Shown: positions 1-8,594, numbered from the stretch's first letter. The stretch: 64,000 nucleotides of DNA from Thiothrix phosphatis (GCF_035668035.1 NZ_JAYMYJ010000106.1:1-64000), one strand, 5' to 3'. Notes: generated by a model not told the origin, from the sequence alone. A program made the numbers and translations.

Positions 1-527
1 CCAACCGTTGCAGGCTCATCCAGCCCAACCAGTTGGAATTGCCCGTATTTATCATCTTCGCCCAAGGTGTACACCATCAGCCAGCGGTCAGTCGGGTGAA
101 CAATCCAGTATTCTTTGACCCCGTGCCGTTCGTAGAGCTTGCGCTTTTTTTCCATGTCCATGAGTGCGGAGGAAGGTGAAACGACCTCGACAATCCAGTC
201 CGGCGCACCGCGACAGCCTTTGTCATCCAGCTTGCTGCGGTCACAAACCACCGTAATGTCGGGCTGGACGGTGGTGTCCACCTTGTCGTCGGCTTCCTGT
301 TGGCGTGGCAGGCGGACATCAAACGGTGCGACATAGGGGCGGCAAGGTTTGCCACGCAGATGTTGCAAAATCTGTGAGCCTAATTCCAACACCACTTCCT
401 GATGTTGCCGTGACGGCGCCGCCATTGCATACGCCACGCCGTCAACCAGTTCCCAATGCTCACCTTCCGGCCATTTTGCGTAATCGGCGTAGGTGTACCG
501 TGCCTGTATCTGTTCTGCTGCACTCAT
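1..527 (-). CDS. Uma2 family endonuclease (DUF820), 3' end outside window
   Basis: An open frame runs leftward from the ATG at 525-527 and leaves the window without a stop, giving about 175 residues. I translated it directly. It contains the Uma2 core: an early Glu-Leu-Val-Asp-Gly segment, Pro-Asp-Ile-Thr-Val-Val, then Ile-Val-Glu-Val-Val-Ser-Pro-Ser and a Lys-x-x-x-Tyr-x-x-x-Gly-Val-x-Glu-Tyr-Trp-Ile-Val block. These are the acidic and lysine residues of the PD-(D/E)XK-like fold. The family is widespread and multicopy in some bacteria, and its biological role is poorly known. It follows hsdM on the same strand by about 55 bp, but nothing shows that it belongs to the restriction system. Identification is firm; function is not. 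Confidence 0.8.
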   Translation of the reverse strand, partial: MSAAEQIQARYTYADYAKWPEGEHWELVDGVAYAMAAPSRQHQEVVLELGSQILQHLRGKPCRPYVAPFDVRLPRQQEADDKVDTTVQPDITVVCDRSKLDDKGCRGAPDWIVEVVSPSSALMDMEKKRKLYERHGVKEYWIVHPTDRWLMVYTLGEDDKYGQFQLVGLDEPATV

Positions 528-582
528 TTTCCGTTTCTCCGCGTGGTTGCGCCAGCTCCAAACATAGCACAAACACCGTTGC

Positions 583-2139
583 TTATTCCCCGTAGCCCAA
601 CACCGCCAGATTCTGGCGGATCACCGCATCCAGGCGTTCCGCTGCCTGCATCTGTTGGTAAAGCGTGCGCGTCAATGCCTCCATCTTGGTTTCAAAGGCG
701 ATGCCGTCGTCTTCGATTTCAGCAGCGCCCACATAGCGCCCCGGTGTCAGCACGTAGTCATTGGCCTTGATGTCATCCAGCGTGGCGGCCTTGCAGAATC
801 CGGCCCTATCTTCATAACTGCCGTCTTTCTTTTCGCCGCGCCACGCGTGATAGGTGCGGGCAATGGCGGCGATGTCGTCGCTGGTCAGTTCCTTGTGGGT
901 GCGGTCAACCATCGAACCCAGGTTGCGGGCGTCGATGAACAGCGTTTCACCCTGCCGGTTGCGGAAATCGCGGCTGCTGTCCGCCTGCTTGGATTGGGTC
1001 AGGAACCACAAACACACCGGAATCTGCGTGGTGTAAAAGAGCTGCCCCGGTAACGCAATCATGCAGTCGACCAGATCGTTTTCGATAATCTTCCGGCGGA
1101 TTTCACCTTCCGAGTTGGTGTTGGTGGACATGGAGCCGTTGGCCATGACAAACCCCGCCACGCCATTGGCAGAGAGCTTGGCAATCATGTGCAGAATCCA
1201 CGCATAGTTGGCGTTGCCGGTCGGCGGCGCTTCGTAGCCCGCCCAGCGCGGATCACGGGTCAGCTCATCCGCGCCACGCCAGTCCTTCAGGTTGAAAGGC
1301 GGGTTAGCCATGATGAAATCGGCTTTCAGGTCAGGGTGCTGATCCTTGAAAAAGGTGTCAGCAGGCACATCGCCCAGATTCCCGGCAATGCCCCGGATGG
1401 CGAGGTTCATTTTCGCCAGCTTGTAGGTGGTGCCAGTGTTTTCCTGCCCATAAATGGAAATGTCTTTTTGGTTGCCGTGGTGACTTTGCACGAACTTGAC
1501 CGACTGCACGAACATGCCGCCCGAGCCGCAGCACGGGTCGTAAATCTTGCCCTTGTACGGCTCGATCATTTCCGCAATCAGGTTGACCACACACTTGGGT
1601 GTGTAGAACTCGCCGCCCAGTTTGCCCTCCGCCGCCGCAAACTTGCCGAGGAAGTATTCATACACCCGCCCGACCACATCGTTTTCTTTGTCGTGGGTGG
1701 TGTCGATATTGCTGATGGTGTCAATGAGTGCCGCCAGCTTGCTGGGGTCAAGGCCGAGGCGGGAAAAGTAGTTGTCCGGCAATGCGCCGCGCAACGCCTT
1801 GTTGTGCTTTTCCAGCGTTGCCAGCGCCGTGTCGACCTTGAGGGCAATGTCCGGCTGTTTGGCGTAAGTCTGGATGTAAAGCCAGCGGGCTTGTTCCGGC
1901 AGGTAGAACACGTTTTTCATGGTGTAGAACTCCACCATGTCGAGGTAGGCTTCCTTGCCTTCGTCGATCAGTTCCTGTTCACGATCGGCGAATTTGTCAC
2001 TGGCGAATTTCAGGAAAATCAGGCTGAGGATAACGTGCTTGTATTCGGAAGACTCGACCGTGCCGCGCAGTTTGTTGGCGGTGTCCCACAGGGATTCTTC
2101 AAAACCTTTTGATGCTTGCTGCTTGGCTGTCGCCGCCAT
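583..2139 (-). CDS. hsdM: Type I restriction-modification N6-adenine methyltransferase subunit HsdM
   Basis: This encodes 518 residues, normal for HsdM, which methylates adenine in the recognition site together with HsdS. The SAM-binding motif appears as Asp-Pro-Cys-Cys-Gly-Ser-Gly-Gly-Met and the catalytic motif as Asn-Pro-Pro-Phe near residues 279-282. The N-terminal helical HsdM domain is recognisable around the Glu-Tyr-Lys-His-Val-Ile-Leu-Ser-Leu-Ile-Phe-Leu-Lys segment. I chose the ATG at 2139 over an upstream one at 2199, because the extra 20 residues look unlike the family and the protein proper begins Met-Ala-Ala-Thr-Ala-Lys. No hsdS or hsdR is visible: upstream is a DsrC-like gene and downstream an Uma2 gene, after which the window ends. 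Partners could lie further left. Confidence 0.92.
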   Translation of the reverse strand: MAATAKQQASKGFEESLWDTANKLRGTVESSEYKHVILSLIFLKFASDKFADREQELIDEGKEAYLDMVEFYTMKNVFYLPEQARWLYIQTYAKQPDIALKVDTALATLEKHNKALRGALPDNYFSRLGLDPSKLAALIDTISNIDTTHDKENDVVGRVYEYFLGKFAAAEGKLGGEFYTPKCVVNLIAEMIEPYKGKIYDPCCGSGGMFVQSVKFVQSHHGNQKDISIYGQENTGTTYKLAKMNLAIRGIAGNLGDVPADTFFKDQHPDLKADFIMANPPFNLKDWRGADELTRDPRWAGYEAPPTGNANYAWILHMIAKLSANGVAGFVMANGSMSTNTNSEGEIRRKIIENDLVDCMIALPGQLFYTTQIPVCLWFLTQSKQADSSRDFRNRQGETLFIDARNLGSMVDRTHKELTSDDIAAIARTYHAWRGEKKDGSYEDRAGFCKAATLDDIKANDYVLTPGRYVGAAEIEDDGIAFETKMEALTRTLYQQMQAAERLDAVIRQNLAVLGYGE

Positions 2140-2251
2140 TTGGTGCGCCCTTCGTCCATAAACCCAAAAGATACACCAAAGTGACGCCACCATGCCCATT
2201 TAACGCTATAAAGCGCGCGGGGCAGTACGCCTGACCCCGCGCCCGCAGCCA

Positions 2252-2554
2252 CTATACGCAGCCGGTCGGCTTGGGCAGGCCACCGTACTTGGTGATGGGT
2301 TTCATTGGGCCGGTTTTCCACATGGCGAACATTTCTTTCTGATCCCTGCCAAGGTATTTGGAAAACTTGCGGATCGGCGGCACAACCGCCTGGTCATCGT
2401 AATATTCGCGCGCTTTCAGGATCTGATCCCACTTGTCATCCGTCAGCTCAATGCCGTCAACTTCAGCCATGGCGCGGCCAATTTCAGGCGTCCAGTCGTC
2501 CATGCTCAACAGGTAGCCATCGCCATCACGGGGGGGTAATTCGATACTCATCAT
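2252..2554 (-). CDS. TusE/DsrC family sulfur-relay protein with a single C-terminal cysteine
   Basis: This is a 100-residue protein ending in the family signature Gly-Leu-Pro-Lys-Pro-Thr-Gly-Cys-Val, whose penultimate cysteine carries persulfide. True DsrC of dissimilatory sulfur oxidation has a second cysteine eleven positions earlier. Here that position is Thr, so the protein is TusE-like or a regulatory DsrC paralogue rather than the redox-active DsrC. Start: GAGGAG precedes two adjacent ATGs (2554 and 2551), and either could be used. It stands alone between hsdM and the lipase gene, with no tusBCD or dsr genes nearby. Family assignment is firm; the precise role, sulfur transfer versus regulation, is inferred. 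Confidence 0.88.
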   Translation of the reverse strand: MMSIELPPRDGDGYLLSMDDWTPEIGRAMAEVDGIELTDDKWDQILKAREYYDDQAVVPPIRKFSKYLGRDQKEMFAMWKTGPMKPITKYGGLPKPTGCV

Positions 2555-2670
2555 TCAATCTCCTCAAATTGCCTAGTAATTTAATCAGGTATTGCAATGA
2601 AATGATAAATGAGGAGCAGTGTCAATATTCACATTGGCCATAAGCCTCGCAGCTATGGCGCAGATGCCAT

Positions 2671-2701
2671 GGCCGGGGCAACCCTAAAGACCACCCCGGC
2701 C
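2671..2701 (-). terminator. Hairpin downstream of the lipase gene
   Basis: An 8-bp perfect stem (GGCCGGGG pairing with CCCCGGCC) encloses a 15-nt loop, starting 10 bp after the lipase stop. There is no clear T-run, so termination is only a guess. Confidence 0.35.
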
Positions 2702-2711
2702 TGCGTTTTTA

Positions 2712-4730
2712 TCAAGGTGCGCCGCTAATGAGCGAACCGTTCTGCACGGTAATGGCGGTTCCCCGCGCGCGCTGGAAAGCCGCCAGTTCGGTCTGGATTT
2801 CCACCGTCGCCGCCGGGCTGACCGTTGGGTCCAGGATGGAGCCATGCACACCTGCATTGAGGCGGACGACGCCATCCACCCCTGGCGTGGTGGCGGTGAT
2901 GCTGGCCAGTTTCATGACCCCGATCAGCGGCTCAGTGCCGGATAAGGGCGCGCCCGCCACCCGGTTGGGAATGACTTGGTCGTTCAGCACTTCAACCATG
3001 TGCAGCGGCTGGTTGGCGGCGGCCTTTGCCCCCAACACCACCGGATCAGCCGCATCCACCATGGTTTGCGCCACCGCCATGAACGTGGCGTAATCGGCGG
3101 AACCCGGCACCAACCCGGCACTGCCCAGGCCAGCTTGGATAACTGGGCCAAATGTCGGCGAACCATCCAACAGGCGCGCAATCCCGCCGCCGGTTGTCAC
3201 CAGCGACGCAGGCGTCGGGGTTGTTTCCGCCGCCAGATAGCCCGTGCCGACAATGCCGCCGAGGGAATGCCCGATGAAACCCACCTGCGCCGTATTCAAT
3301 GGCACCGCGCTGATATTCCCCAAACTCCGCCGCAGCACCAACAGGTCAGCAATCCCCTGCCGGATATTGTCGCGCGAGGTCAGCAAGCTGGAAAGGTTGA
3401 TGAAATGGCTGCCGGAACTGTCAACCACCCCGTCAGCGCCATCAGCACCCGTTGTGGCATTTTGCACATCCAGGTTGAACGTGCGTTCAGCGTCATCGGG
3501 AAACGCCGTGTTGGCCGCATTCAGGGGGTCTGCCGCATTGGTCACGCCGTGCAGCGGCAAATCGATGGCGATGCCGACGAAACCCGCATCCGCCAACGTA
3601 TCCGCCAGCGCCAGCAAGTCTTCACGGTTACGGGAAATGCCATGCTGGAAAATCACCACCGGCCAACCGCCATCCGGCGGCGTGGCCCCAACCACTGACG
3701 TTGCATTGGGCACGGTCATCAGCACCGGAATGGTCTGGGTGGAAGTCGCCACTGGCGCAGGGTTGTAACGGGTCAGGAAAGAGCCGCCCGCCCCAGTCCA
3801 GAAACGGGTCAGCGGTGCGGTCGGGTTGGCCGCACTGGGCGCGCTCAGGTAATACGGCGTTTGCAGGGTGCCGATGTGCACGTCCGCCTTGCCCGCCAGC
3901 GCTGGCAGAACCGCTTTGGTGGAACCAATGGTTGGCGACATCTGCATCGCGCCCGCCGCCGCCTGGTTCCTGATCGCGTCCAGTTCCGGCGTGACGGATA
4001 AGGTGGTGAAACTCCAGCTCAACACAATGCCCGCAGCGCTGACGCCCTGGCTGGCCGCCACCGTTTCCTGGTTGTTCACCAGTTGGCGCACCGGCTCCAA
4101 CGCCGCGTACTCGCCGCTCAAGGCGGTGGCGCTTTTCGCCAGCAAGTAGGCGGAATCACTGCTGGCCGCCTTGCCATCCGCACCCTTGATGGCGTTGGTC
4201 AACACCACCAAATAACTGGTGCTTTCCTTCAACGGCTTCAGCGGCAGCAACACCAGCGTATCCTTGTTGTCGCCCGTCGCAGCCGCCAACAGGTCGGCAG
4301 CGCCCAGTTCGCGCACCACGCCAGTAATTGCCTGGGTGGCGGCGTCCTTGGTCACTTCATAGACATGAATGCTGGAACCAACCTGTAGGGAGGCCGTATT
4401 CAGGCTATTGCCAAAAGCAGCGGTGATCGGCGCGCTCAGGCCAAAACCGTCCAGCGTGTTCAGGGCGGTGGCCAACGCCAACTGGCCGGTATTGGTGATG
4501 CTGGTGGTCGGGATGTTCAGCGTGCCATCCTTGGAGCCAGCCAGAAACAGGTCGTTGGTCTGCGGAATGGCACCCGACACAAGGTCAAACCGCGCCACCG
4601 CCGAACCGGCCCCCGTCGCCGTGGTATCCGTCGACGCATTAAAATCATAGTCGTTGGAATCATTACAGCCGTTGAGCCCCAACAACCCCAACGCAAGCAG
4701 GACGCTCGCCTGCAAGTGACGCAGTTTCAT
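2712..4730 (-). CDS. Exported lipase of the VolA/Pla-1/cef type (lipoprotein)
   Basis: This encodes 672 residues. The N-terminus is a lipoprotein signal with the lipobox Leu-Asn-Gly-Cys (Cys22), so the enzyme is likely anchored to the outer membrane or surface-exposed. The nucleophile elbow Gly-His-Ser-Leu-Gly-Gly puts the catalytic Ser near residue 489, in an alpha/beta hydrolase fold. The long Ser/Thr/Ala-rich N-terminal half matches the lipase N-terminal domain of the Pla-1/cef family. It would hydrolyse lysophospholipids or other acyl esters and release fatty acids. The gene directly upstream encodes a FadL-type fatty-acid porin and is separated by only about 12 bp, so the two very likely form a lipid-scavenging operon. 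Substrate is inferred. Confidence 0.85.
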   Translation of the reverse strand: MKLRHLQASVLLALGLLGLNGCNDSNDYDFNASTDTTATGAGSAVARFDLVSGAIPQTNDLFLAGSKDGTLNIPTTSITNTGQLALATALNTLDGFGLSAPITAAFGNSLNTASLQVGSSIHVYEVTKDAATQAITGVVRELGAADLLAAATGDNKDTLVLLPLKPLKESTSYLVVLTNAIKGADGKAASSDSAYLLAKSATALSGEYAALEPVRQLVNNQETVAASQGVSAAGIVLSWSFTTLSVTPELDAIRNQAAAGAMQMSPTIGSTKAVLPALAGKADVHIGTLQTPYYLSAPSAANPTAPLTRFWTGAGGSFLTRYNPAPVATSTQTIPVLMTVPNATSVVGATPPDGGWPVVIFQHGISRNREDLLALADTLADAGFVGIAIDLPLHGVTNAADPLNAANTAFPDDAERTFNLDVQNATTGADGADGVVDSSGSHFINLSSLLTSRDNIRQGIADLLVLRRSLGNISAVPLNTAQVGFIGHSLGGIVGTGYLAAETTPTPASLVTTGGGIARLLDGSPTFGPVIQAGLGSAGLVPGSADYATFMAVAQTMVDAADPVVLGAKAAANQPLHMVEVLNDQVIPNRVAGAPLSGTEPLIGVMKLASITATTPGVDGVVRLNAGVHGSILDPTVSPAATVEIQTELAAFQRARGTAITVQNGSLISGAP

Positions 4731-4742
4731 ACAAGCCTCCTC

Positions 4743-6143
4743 CTAGAATGACCAATTGAGCTGGGCGCTGACAACATCCACATCGCTGTCATACAGGCCG
4801 CGCAAAGCATAGCCCGTCGCGCTGTCAATATTGTCGATCGGGGTGTCATCCACAAACAGGTGGCTGTAGCCCACGTCGACACTCAGGTTTTTCTTCAGCT
4901 TGTAATTGGCGCCAGCGGAAACCCAGGTGCGGTCGCTGTCCGGGATGCGCGCTGTGCGGTGCAAGGCGTCCGGCACCGGCGACTCATCCAGCGCCACGCC
5001 GGTGCGCAGCTTCAGGCGCTCGTTACGCTGGTAATTCAACCCAAGGGAATAACGGTTGGCATCCTTCCAACTTTCATCCACATCGGAAATGACCGCGCCA
5101 GTGTCAGCGTTGGTCACCCGCAGGCGTTTGAAGCTGCTCCATTGGGTGCGGGTGACATCCCCCAGCACCTCCACCTTGTCATTCAATTTGTGGGCAACCG
5201 ACAGGGACACGATCGCGGGCAAATCCGCCTCCGCAGCAGCGGGCGCATCGTTGAAGCGGGTGACGCCAGTCGCCGTCAGGATCGGCTGGAGGGCGGGATT
5301 GACGGTGTAATCCGCCGTACCCTCCAGATTGTGCTTAATCTTGGAACGGTAACTGAGGCCAAGCTTGGTCTTGTCGGTCGGCTTGTACAAAACACCGGCA
5401 TTGTAGTTGAACGACCAATCATCCCCCTTGATGGTCGCCTTGCTGTCGGTGGCCGCGTTGCCCACCTTCGGCAACGCCGTCAAGCACTGGGTCAGCAATG
5501 CACCACTATTGGCGGCGCTGGCGATGCTGCGGCAAGTCGCCGCCGAATCAATCGCACTGCTGAGGGTGACATCAATGTATTGGGCGCTGACGCCGCCGCC
5601 CACCGACAGCTTGTCATTGACCTCGTAGGAAACCGCCGGATTGATATTGACCGTCTTCATATCGGACTTGAGCGCATGGTAGCGGCCATACCAGCCGTCA
5701 TCGTAATTGGTTTCCAGGCCAAACGGCGCATTGATCCCCAAGCCCGCCTTGGTGCGCTCATTGATCGGGTATACCGCATAGAAATTGGGCACAACGGCGC
5801 TCTTGTCCGTACTGCCATTGACGCCGCCCAACGCGGTTTCGGCAGCGGCGACATTCCCGCCGGTCAATGCCGGGTTGACCCGCGACGCCACATTGGTGAA
5901 GTTGGCCTGCGGCATAATGAAGTGAACGGCGGCGGACACTTGCTTCGTATCCTTCAGCTCCGACATCCCGGCGGGATTGAACCAGATGGTCGACGCATCT
6001 TCCGCGCTGGCGGCCGCCCCCGCAAACGCGTTGCCCATGCCGGAAGCCGAACTCTCAACCAAACCAAACCCCGCCGCATACAACGGCGAACTGGCGCAGC
6101 AAAAAAACGCGCTTCCCACCCATATCCTGCATGATGTTTTCAT
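4743..6143 (-). CDS. FadL/OmpP1/TodX-type outer-membrane transport protein
   Basis: This encodes 466 residues after placing the start at the ATG at 6143, which has GAGGAGGAG just upstream; an in-frame ATG at 6170 lacks this. The Sec signal peptide ends near Leu-Tyr-Ala-Ala. The mature protein opens with Gly-Phe-Gly-Leu-Val-Glu-Ser-Ser-Ala-Ser-Gly-Met-Gly-Asn-Ala and continues with Ile-Trp-Phe-Asn-Pro-Ala-Gly-Met, the FadL hatch-region signature. It ends in Phe, as beta-barrels do. The family passes long-chain fatty acids or hydrophobic compounds across the outer membrane. It is first in a two-gene unit with the exported lipase, which suggests uptake of the lipase products. Confidence 0.9.
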   Translation of the reverse strand: MKTSCRIWVGSAFFCCASSPLYAAGFGLVESSASGMGNAFAGAAASAEDASTIWFNPAGMSELKDTKQVSAAVHFIMPQANFTNVASRVNPALTGGNVAAAETALGGVNGSTDKSAVVPNFYAVYPINERTKAGLGINAPFGLETNYDDGWYGRYHALKSDMKTVNINPAVSYEVNDKLSVGGGVSAQYIDVTLSSAIDSAATCRSIASAANSGALLTQCLTALPKVGNAATDSKATIKGDDWSFNYNAGVLYKPTDKTKLGLSYRSKIKHNLEGTADYTVNPALQPILTATGVTRFNDAPAAAEADLPAIVSLSVAHKLNDKVEVLGDVTRTQWSSFKRLRVTNADTGAVISDVDESWKDANRYSLGLNYQRNERLKLRTGVALDESPVPDALHRTARIPDSDRTWVSAGANYKLKKNLSVDVGYSHLFVDDTPIDNIDSATGYALRGLYDSDVDVVSAQLNWSF

Positions 6144-6393
6144 GACGCTCCTCCTCCTATTCGATGACACATATTTTTCTCGGTTACAGTTCTGTTAATT
6201 TAGCAGGATTAACGGAACAAATGCCTTATTTGATTACGAAAAACATCGGGCTGTCCCGAATTGGGCGGTTTTCAACCACTCTGGCGCACCATCATCACGA
6301 CCGAAATCAGCAGCAGGCCAATGGTGGTGGGCAATTTGACCAGTAAAGCTGCCCACCCTGCCCAGCACAAGCCCGAACGAAACGCCCACAGCC

Positions 6394-6786
6394 TTACCCG
6401 AACGTGTAAACCCGCACGCTTTCCTGTTCATTGGGATCATTACGCGACACCAGCGCAATCGCCTCCTCCGTGCTGCTCAAGTTCACGGGCTGGTGAGGCA
6501 CGCCATCGGGGATAAAAATAAAATCCCCCTGCTGGTTGATGATCGACTTGGAAAGATTTTCCCCATAAAAAGTCTGCACCCTGCCCTTCAGCAGATAAAT
6601 CGCCGTCTCAAAACCGTCATGATAGTGCGGCTCTGCCTTCGCGGAGGGCGGAATGATCACGATATTCATGGAAATTCCGCTTGATCCGGCGGTTTTCCCC
6701 GAAATACCGACATAGTTTGGCAACTGCTGAACGGTATCGACGGTTTCTGCGGGTCTTACCGTCACAATATCCTGCTCCAGATTCAC
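6394..6786 (-). CDS. Cupin-domain protein
   Basis: This is a 130-residue single-domain cupin. Motif 1 is visible as His-Tyr-His-Asp-Gly-x-Glu-Thr-Ala-Ile-Tyr and motif 2 as Gly-Asp-Phe-Ile-Phe-Ile-Pro-x-Gly-Val-Pro-His-Gln. Together they supply the three His and one Glu that usually bind a metal. The start is a GTG at 6786, fixed by an AGGAGG seven bases upstream. Such small cupins include isomerases, dioxygenases and binding proteins, and nothing here decides among them. No operon partner is visible: the neighbour upstream is divergent, and about 250 bp separate it from the FadL gene. The intervening 6144-6393 holds no convincing gene. Confidence 0.82.
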   Translation of the reverse strand: MNLEQDIVTVRPAETVDTVQQLPNYVGISGKTAGSSGISMNIVIIPPSAKAEPHYHDGFETAIYLLKGRVQTFYGENLSKSIINQQGDFIFIPDGVPHQPVNLSSTEEAIALVSRNDPNEQESVRVYTFG

Positions 6787-6964
6787 GGCAATACCTCCTG
6801 CCTATGTCACATTTACTACCCAGGCGGCCAGTATAGCCCGCCGCCCAACCACCGCCTAAATTCCGCCGCCGCAGCCGGGAGAATGCGCCCCCTTGAAAAC
6901 GGCGGTGGCAGCACGAACTATAGGGGAACAAGGCGCGCCCAAACCGCCGTCACAGGACAACACC

Positions 6965-7804
6965 ATGCCTGAATCTTCCTGGTTACTGCTGCTGTTGCTG
7001 ACAGTGGCCGCCATCGCCGCCTTTGCGTGGCCGCATCACCGTTTGCGCAAGGCGGTGGATGCGCCGTTTCCGGCGGCGTGGCGGGAAATCGTGCTCCGCA
7101 ACCTGCCCGTCTACCAGCGGATGCCCACCAGCCTGCAACGCCAGTTGGAACAGCGCATCCAGCAATTTCTGCACCAAAAGCATTTCACCGGCTGCAACGG
7201 CCTGGAAATCACCGACGAAATCCGCGTGACCATCGCCGCCGACGCCTGCCTGCTGATCCTCAACCGCAACACCGGCGTTTACCCCGGCCTGCGCTACATC
7301 CTGGTCTACCCTGACGGCTTCCGCGTCACCGCCGAGAGCAGCGATGCGGCCGGACTGGTCAGCACCCGCTGGCGCGGCCTGTCCGGCGAGTCGTGGAGCA
7401 ATGGCAAGGTGATCCTATCGTGGGCGGATGTCATGCGCGGCAACCGCGATTTCACCGACGGCGCCAATGTCGCCCTGCATGAATTCGCCCATCAACTGGA
7501 CTACGAGGACGGGGCCACCAATGGCGCGTCCCTCCTCAGCAGCGCGGCGCGCTACCAACGCTGGGCGGAAGTGCTGGGTGGGGAGTTCGCCGCCTTGCAA
7601 CAAGCCGCCGTCCAGGGCGAGGAAACCCTGCTGAATTACTATGGTGCGACCAATCCCGCCGAGTTTTTCGCCGTCGCCACCGAACATTTCTTCGAACAGC
7701 CGCAACAACTGGCGGAACAGCACCCCGCGCTGTTTGCCGAATTGCAGCGTTATTACCGCATCAACCCGGCGGAATGGCGACCGACAGCGCAGCCGCCAAG
7801 CTGA
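6965..7804 (+). CDS. mtfA: M90-family zinc peptidase, MtfA-like, with N-terminal membrane segment
   Basis: This encodes 279 residues. The zinc-binding motif is His172-Glu-Phe-Ala-His176 followed by Gln-Leu-Asp, which matches MtfA (DUF980/M90). In E. coli, MtfA binds the repressor Mlc and so influences the glucose phosphotransferase system. Here the first 22 residues form a hydrophobic helix (Ser-Trp-Leu-Leu-Leu-Leu-Leu-Leu), so this homologue is probably membrane-anchored. Start: I use the ATG at 6965, with AGGACA just upstream, because the upstream in-frame ATG at 6893 adds a non-conserved leader. The third conserved zinc-region Glu lies in Pro-Ala-Glu-Phe-Phe-Ala-Val-Ala-Thr-Glu. The physiological target in this organism is unknown. 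Confidence 0.87.
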   Translation: MPESSWLLLLLLTVAAIAAFAWPHHRLRKAVDAPFPAAWREIVLRNLPVYQRMPTSLQRQLEQRIQQFLHQKHFTGCNGLEITDEIRVTIAADACLLILNRNTGVYPGLRYILVYPDGFRVTAESSDAAGLVSTRWRGLSGESWSNGKVILSWADVMRGNRDFTDGANVALHEFAHQLDYEDGATNGASLLSSAARYQRWAEVLGGEFAALQQAAVQGEETLLNYYGATNPAEFFAVATEHFFEQPQQLAEQHPALFAELQRYYRINPAEWRPTAQPPS

Positions 7805-7865
7805 TCCAGGAAACCGGCTACCACCGCCGCGACGCCGAACTGGCCGAGCTACAAGCGCAGCTTCC

Positions 7866-7893
7866 TCAATGCTAGCGTATATGCTAGCATTGA
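7866..7893. promoter_or_regulatory. Palindromic operator-like element before the PIN/RHH operon
   Basis: This is a perfect inverted repeat with 11-bp arms (TCAATGCTAGC and GCTAGCATTGA) around a 6-bp AT-rich centre, GTATAT. It ends 28 bp before the TTG start of the PIN toxin. Its size and position fit autoregulation by the ribbon-helix-helix antitoxin encoded second in the operon; that binding is inferred. The TATAT centre could also be part of the promoter -10. Confidence 0.65.
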
Positions 7894-7921
7894 ACCATCA
7901 AGACCAGCGCGAGTAACCTGC

Positions 7922-8353
7922 TTGAACGTCATCATTGATACCAACGTCATGGTCGCAGCCCTGTTGGGAAAAGAGGATGCCGCTGCCCGGCAGACGATAG
8001 GGCTTGCCTTGCAAGACAAGCTTACTCCCTTGATGGGCGATGCCCTGTTCAACGAATATCTGGACGTGATCAGCCGCGAAGATCTCATGCAGAAATGCCC
8101 GTTCAACAGCGATGAGCGCATGGATTTTCTGGCCGCTTTCTTCTCCAGTTGCCAATGGTGCAGGATTTATTTCGGCTGGCGACCCAACCTGCAAGACGAA
8201 GGTGACAACCACCTGATTGAACTCGCTATCGCGGGTGGAGCCAAATACATCATCACCACCAATGTGCGTGATTTCAAAAACGGGGAACTGCTTTTCGACA
8301 ACCTGAGAGTCGTGACTCCCCAGGAATTTATCAAGGAGGCGTTATGGGCGTAA
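7922..8353 (+). CDS. PIN-domain toxin (COG1569-type)
   Basis: This is a 143-residue PIN nuclease of the putative toxin family. It opens with Met-Asn-Val-Ile-Ile-Asp-Thr-Asn-Val, whose Asp6 is the first metal ligand. Glu45 lies in the Phe-Asn-Glu-Tyr segment, and the later acidic cluster is in Asp-Glu-Gly-Asp-Asn-His-Leu and Thr-Asn-Val-Arg-Asp-Phe. The family cleaves RNA. The start is a TTG at 7922, the only start giving the canonical N-terminus. The gene overlaps the RHH antitoxin by 10 bp and comes first, the reverse of the commonest toxin-antitoxin order. The 28-bp palindrome upstream is the likely operator. Confidence 0.88.
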   Translation: MNVIIDTNVMVAALLGKEDAAARQTIGLALQDKLTPLMGDALFNEYLDVISREDLMQKCPFNSDERMDFLAAFFSSCQWCRIYFGWRPNLQDEGDNHLIELAIAGGAKYIITTNVRDFKNGELLFDNLRVVTPQEFIKEALWA

Positions 8354-8571
8354 TCACAGTCAGGCTGCCGGAAGATACCCACCAACGGGTCAAAAACCTA
8401 GCGGCTTCCCGCAACATCAGCATCAACAAGCTGTACGAAGAGTTCACCATCATGGCGTTAACTGAATTTGACGCGGAAAACCGTTTCAAAGCGCTGGCCA
8501 GCCGTGGCAATAAACAACGAGGGTTGGAATTGCTAAAGAAACTGCAAAACCATTTTGGGGATTCCGCCTGA
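8344..8571 (+). CDS. Ribbon-helix-helix antitoxin (HicB/Arc-like)
   Basis: This encodes 75 residues. The N-terminus Gly-Val-Ile-Thr-Val-Arg-Leu-Pro-Glu is an RHH beta-strand, followed by two helices (Thr-His-Gln-Arg-Val-Lys-Asn-Leu-Ala and Ser-Ile-Asn-Lys-Leu-Tyr-Glu-Glu-Phe). The C-terminal part would wrap the PIN toxin. It starts with ATG 10 bp inside the toxin gene, preceded by AAGGAGG within that gene, so the two are translationally coupled. Role as antitoxin and autorepressor is inferred from the arrangement. Confidence 0.85.
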   Translation: MGVITVRLPEDTHQRVKNLAASRNISINKLYEEFTIMALTEFDAENRFKALASRGNKQRGLELLKKLQNHFGDSA

Positions 8572-8594
8572 GAATCCGGATATGCAACAGAAAA

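Noticed and set aside
1189..2112. Long open frame on the plus strand opposite hsdM
   Set aside because: It mirrors the codon pattern of hsdM; the hsdM protein has all family motifs. The same holds for long frames opposite fadL, fba, pyk, metK and DUF1501.
6234..6393. A leftward frame after the cupin gene that encodes about 40 residues with a hydrophobic end (Gly-Leu-Leu-Leu-Ile-Ser-Val-Val-Met-Met)
   Set aside because: No good start codon or ribosome-binding site and it is out of frame with the cupin. At most it is the remnant of a membrane protein.
7774..7875. A 33-codon frame overlapping the end of the MtfA-like gene and touching the palindrome
   Set aside because: No ribosome-binding site and no recognisable motif. 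It overlaps a conserved gene and an operator.
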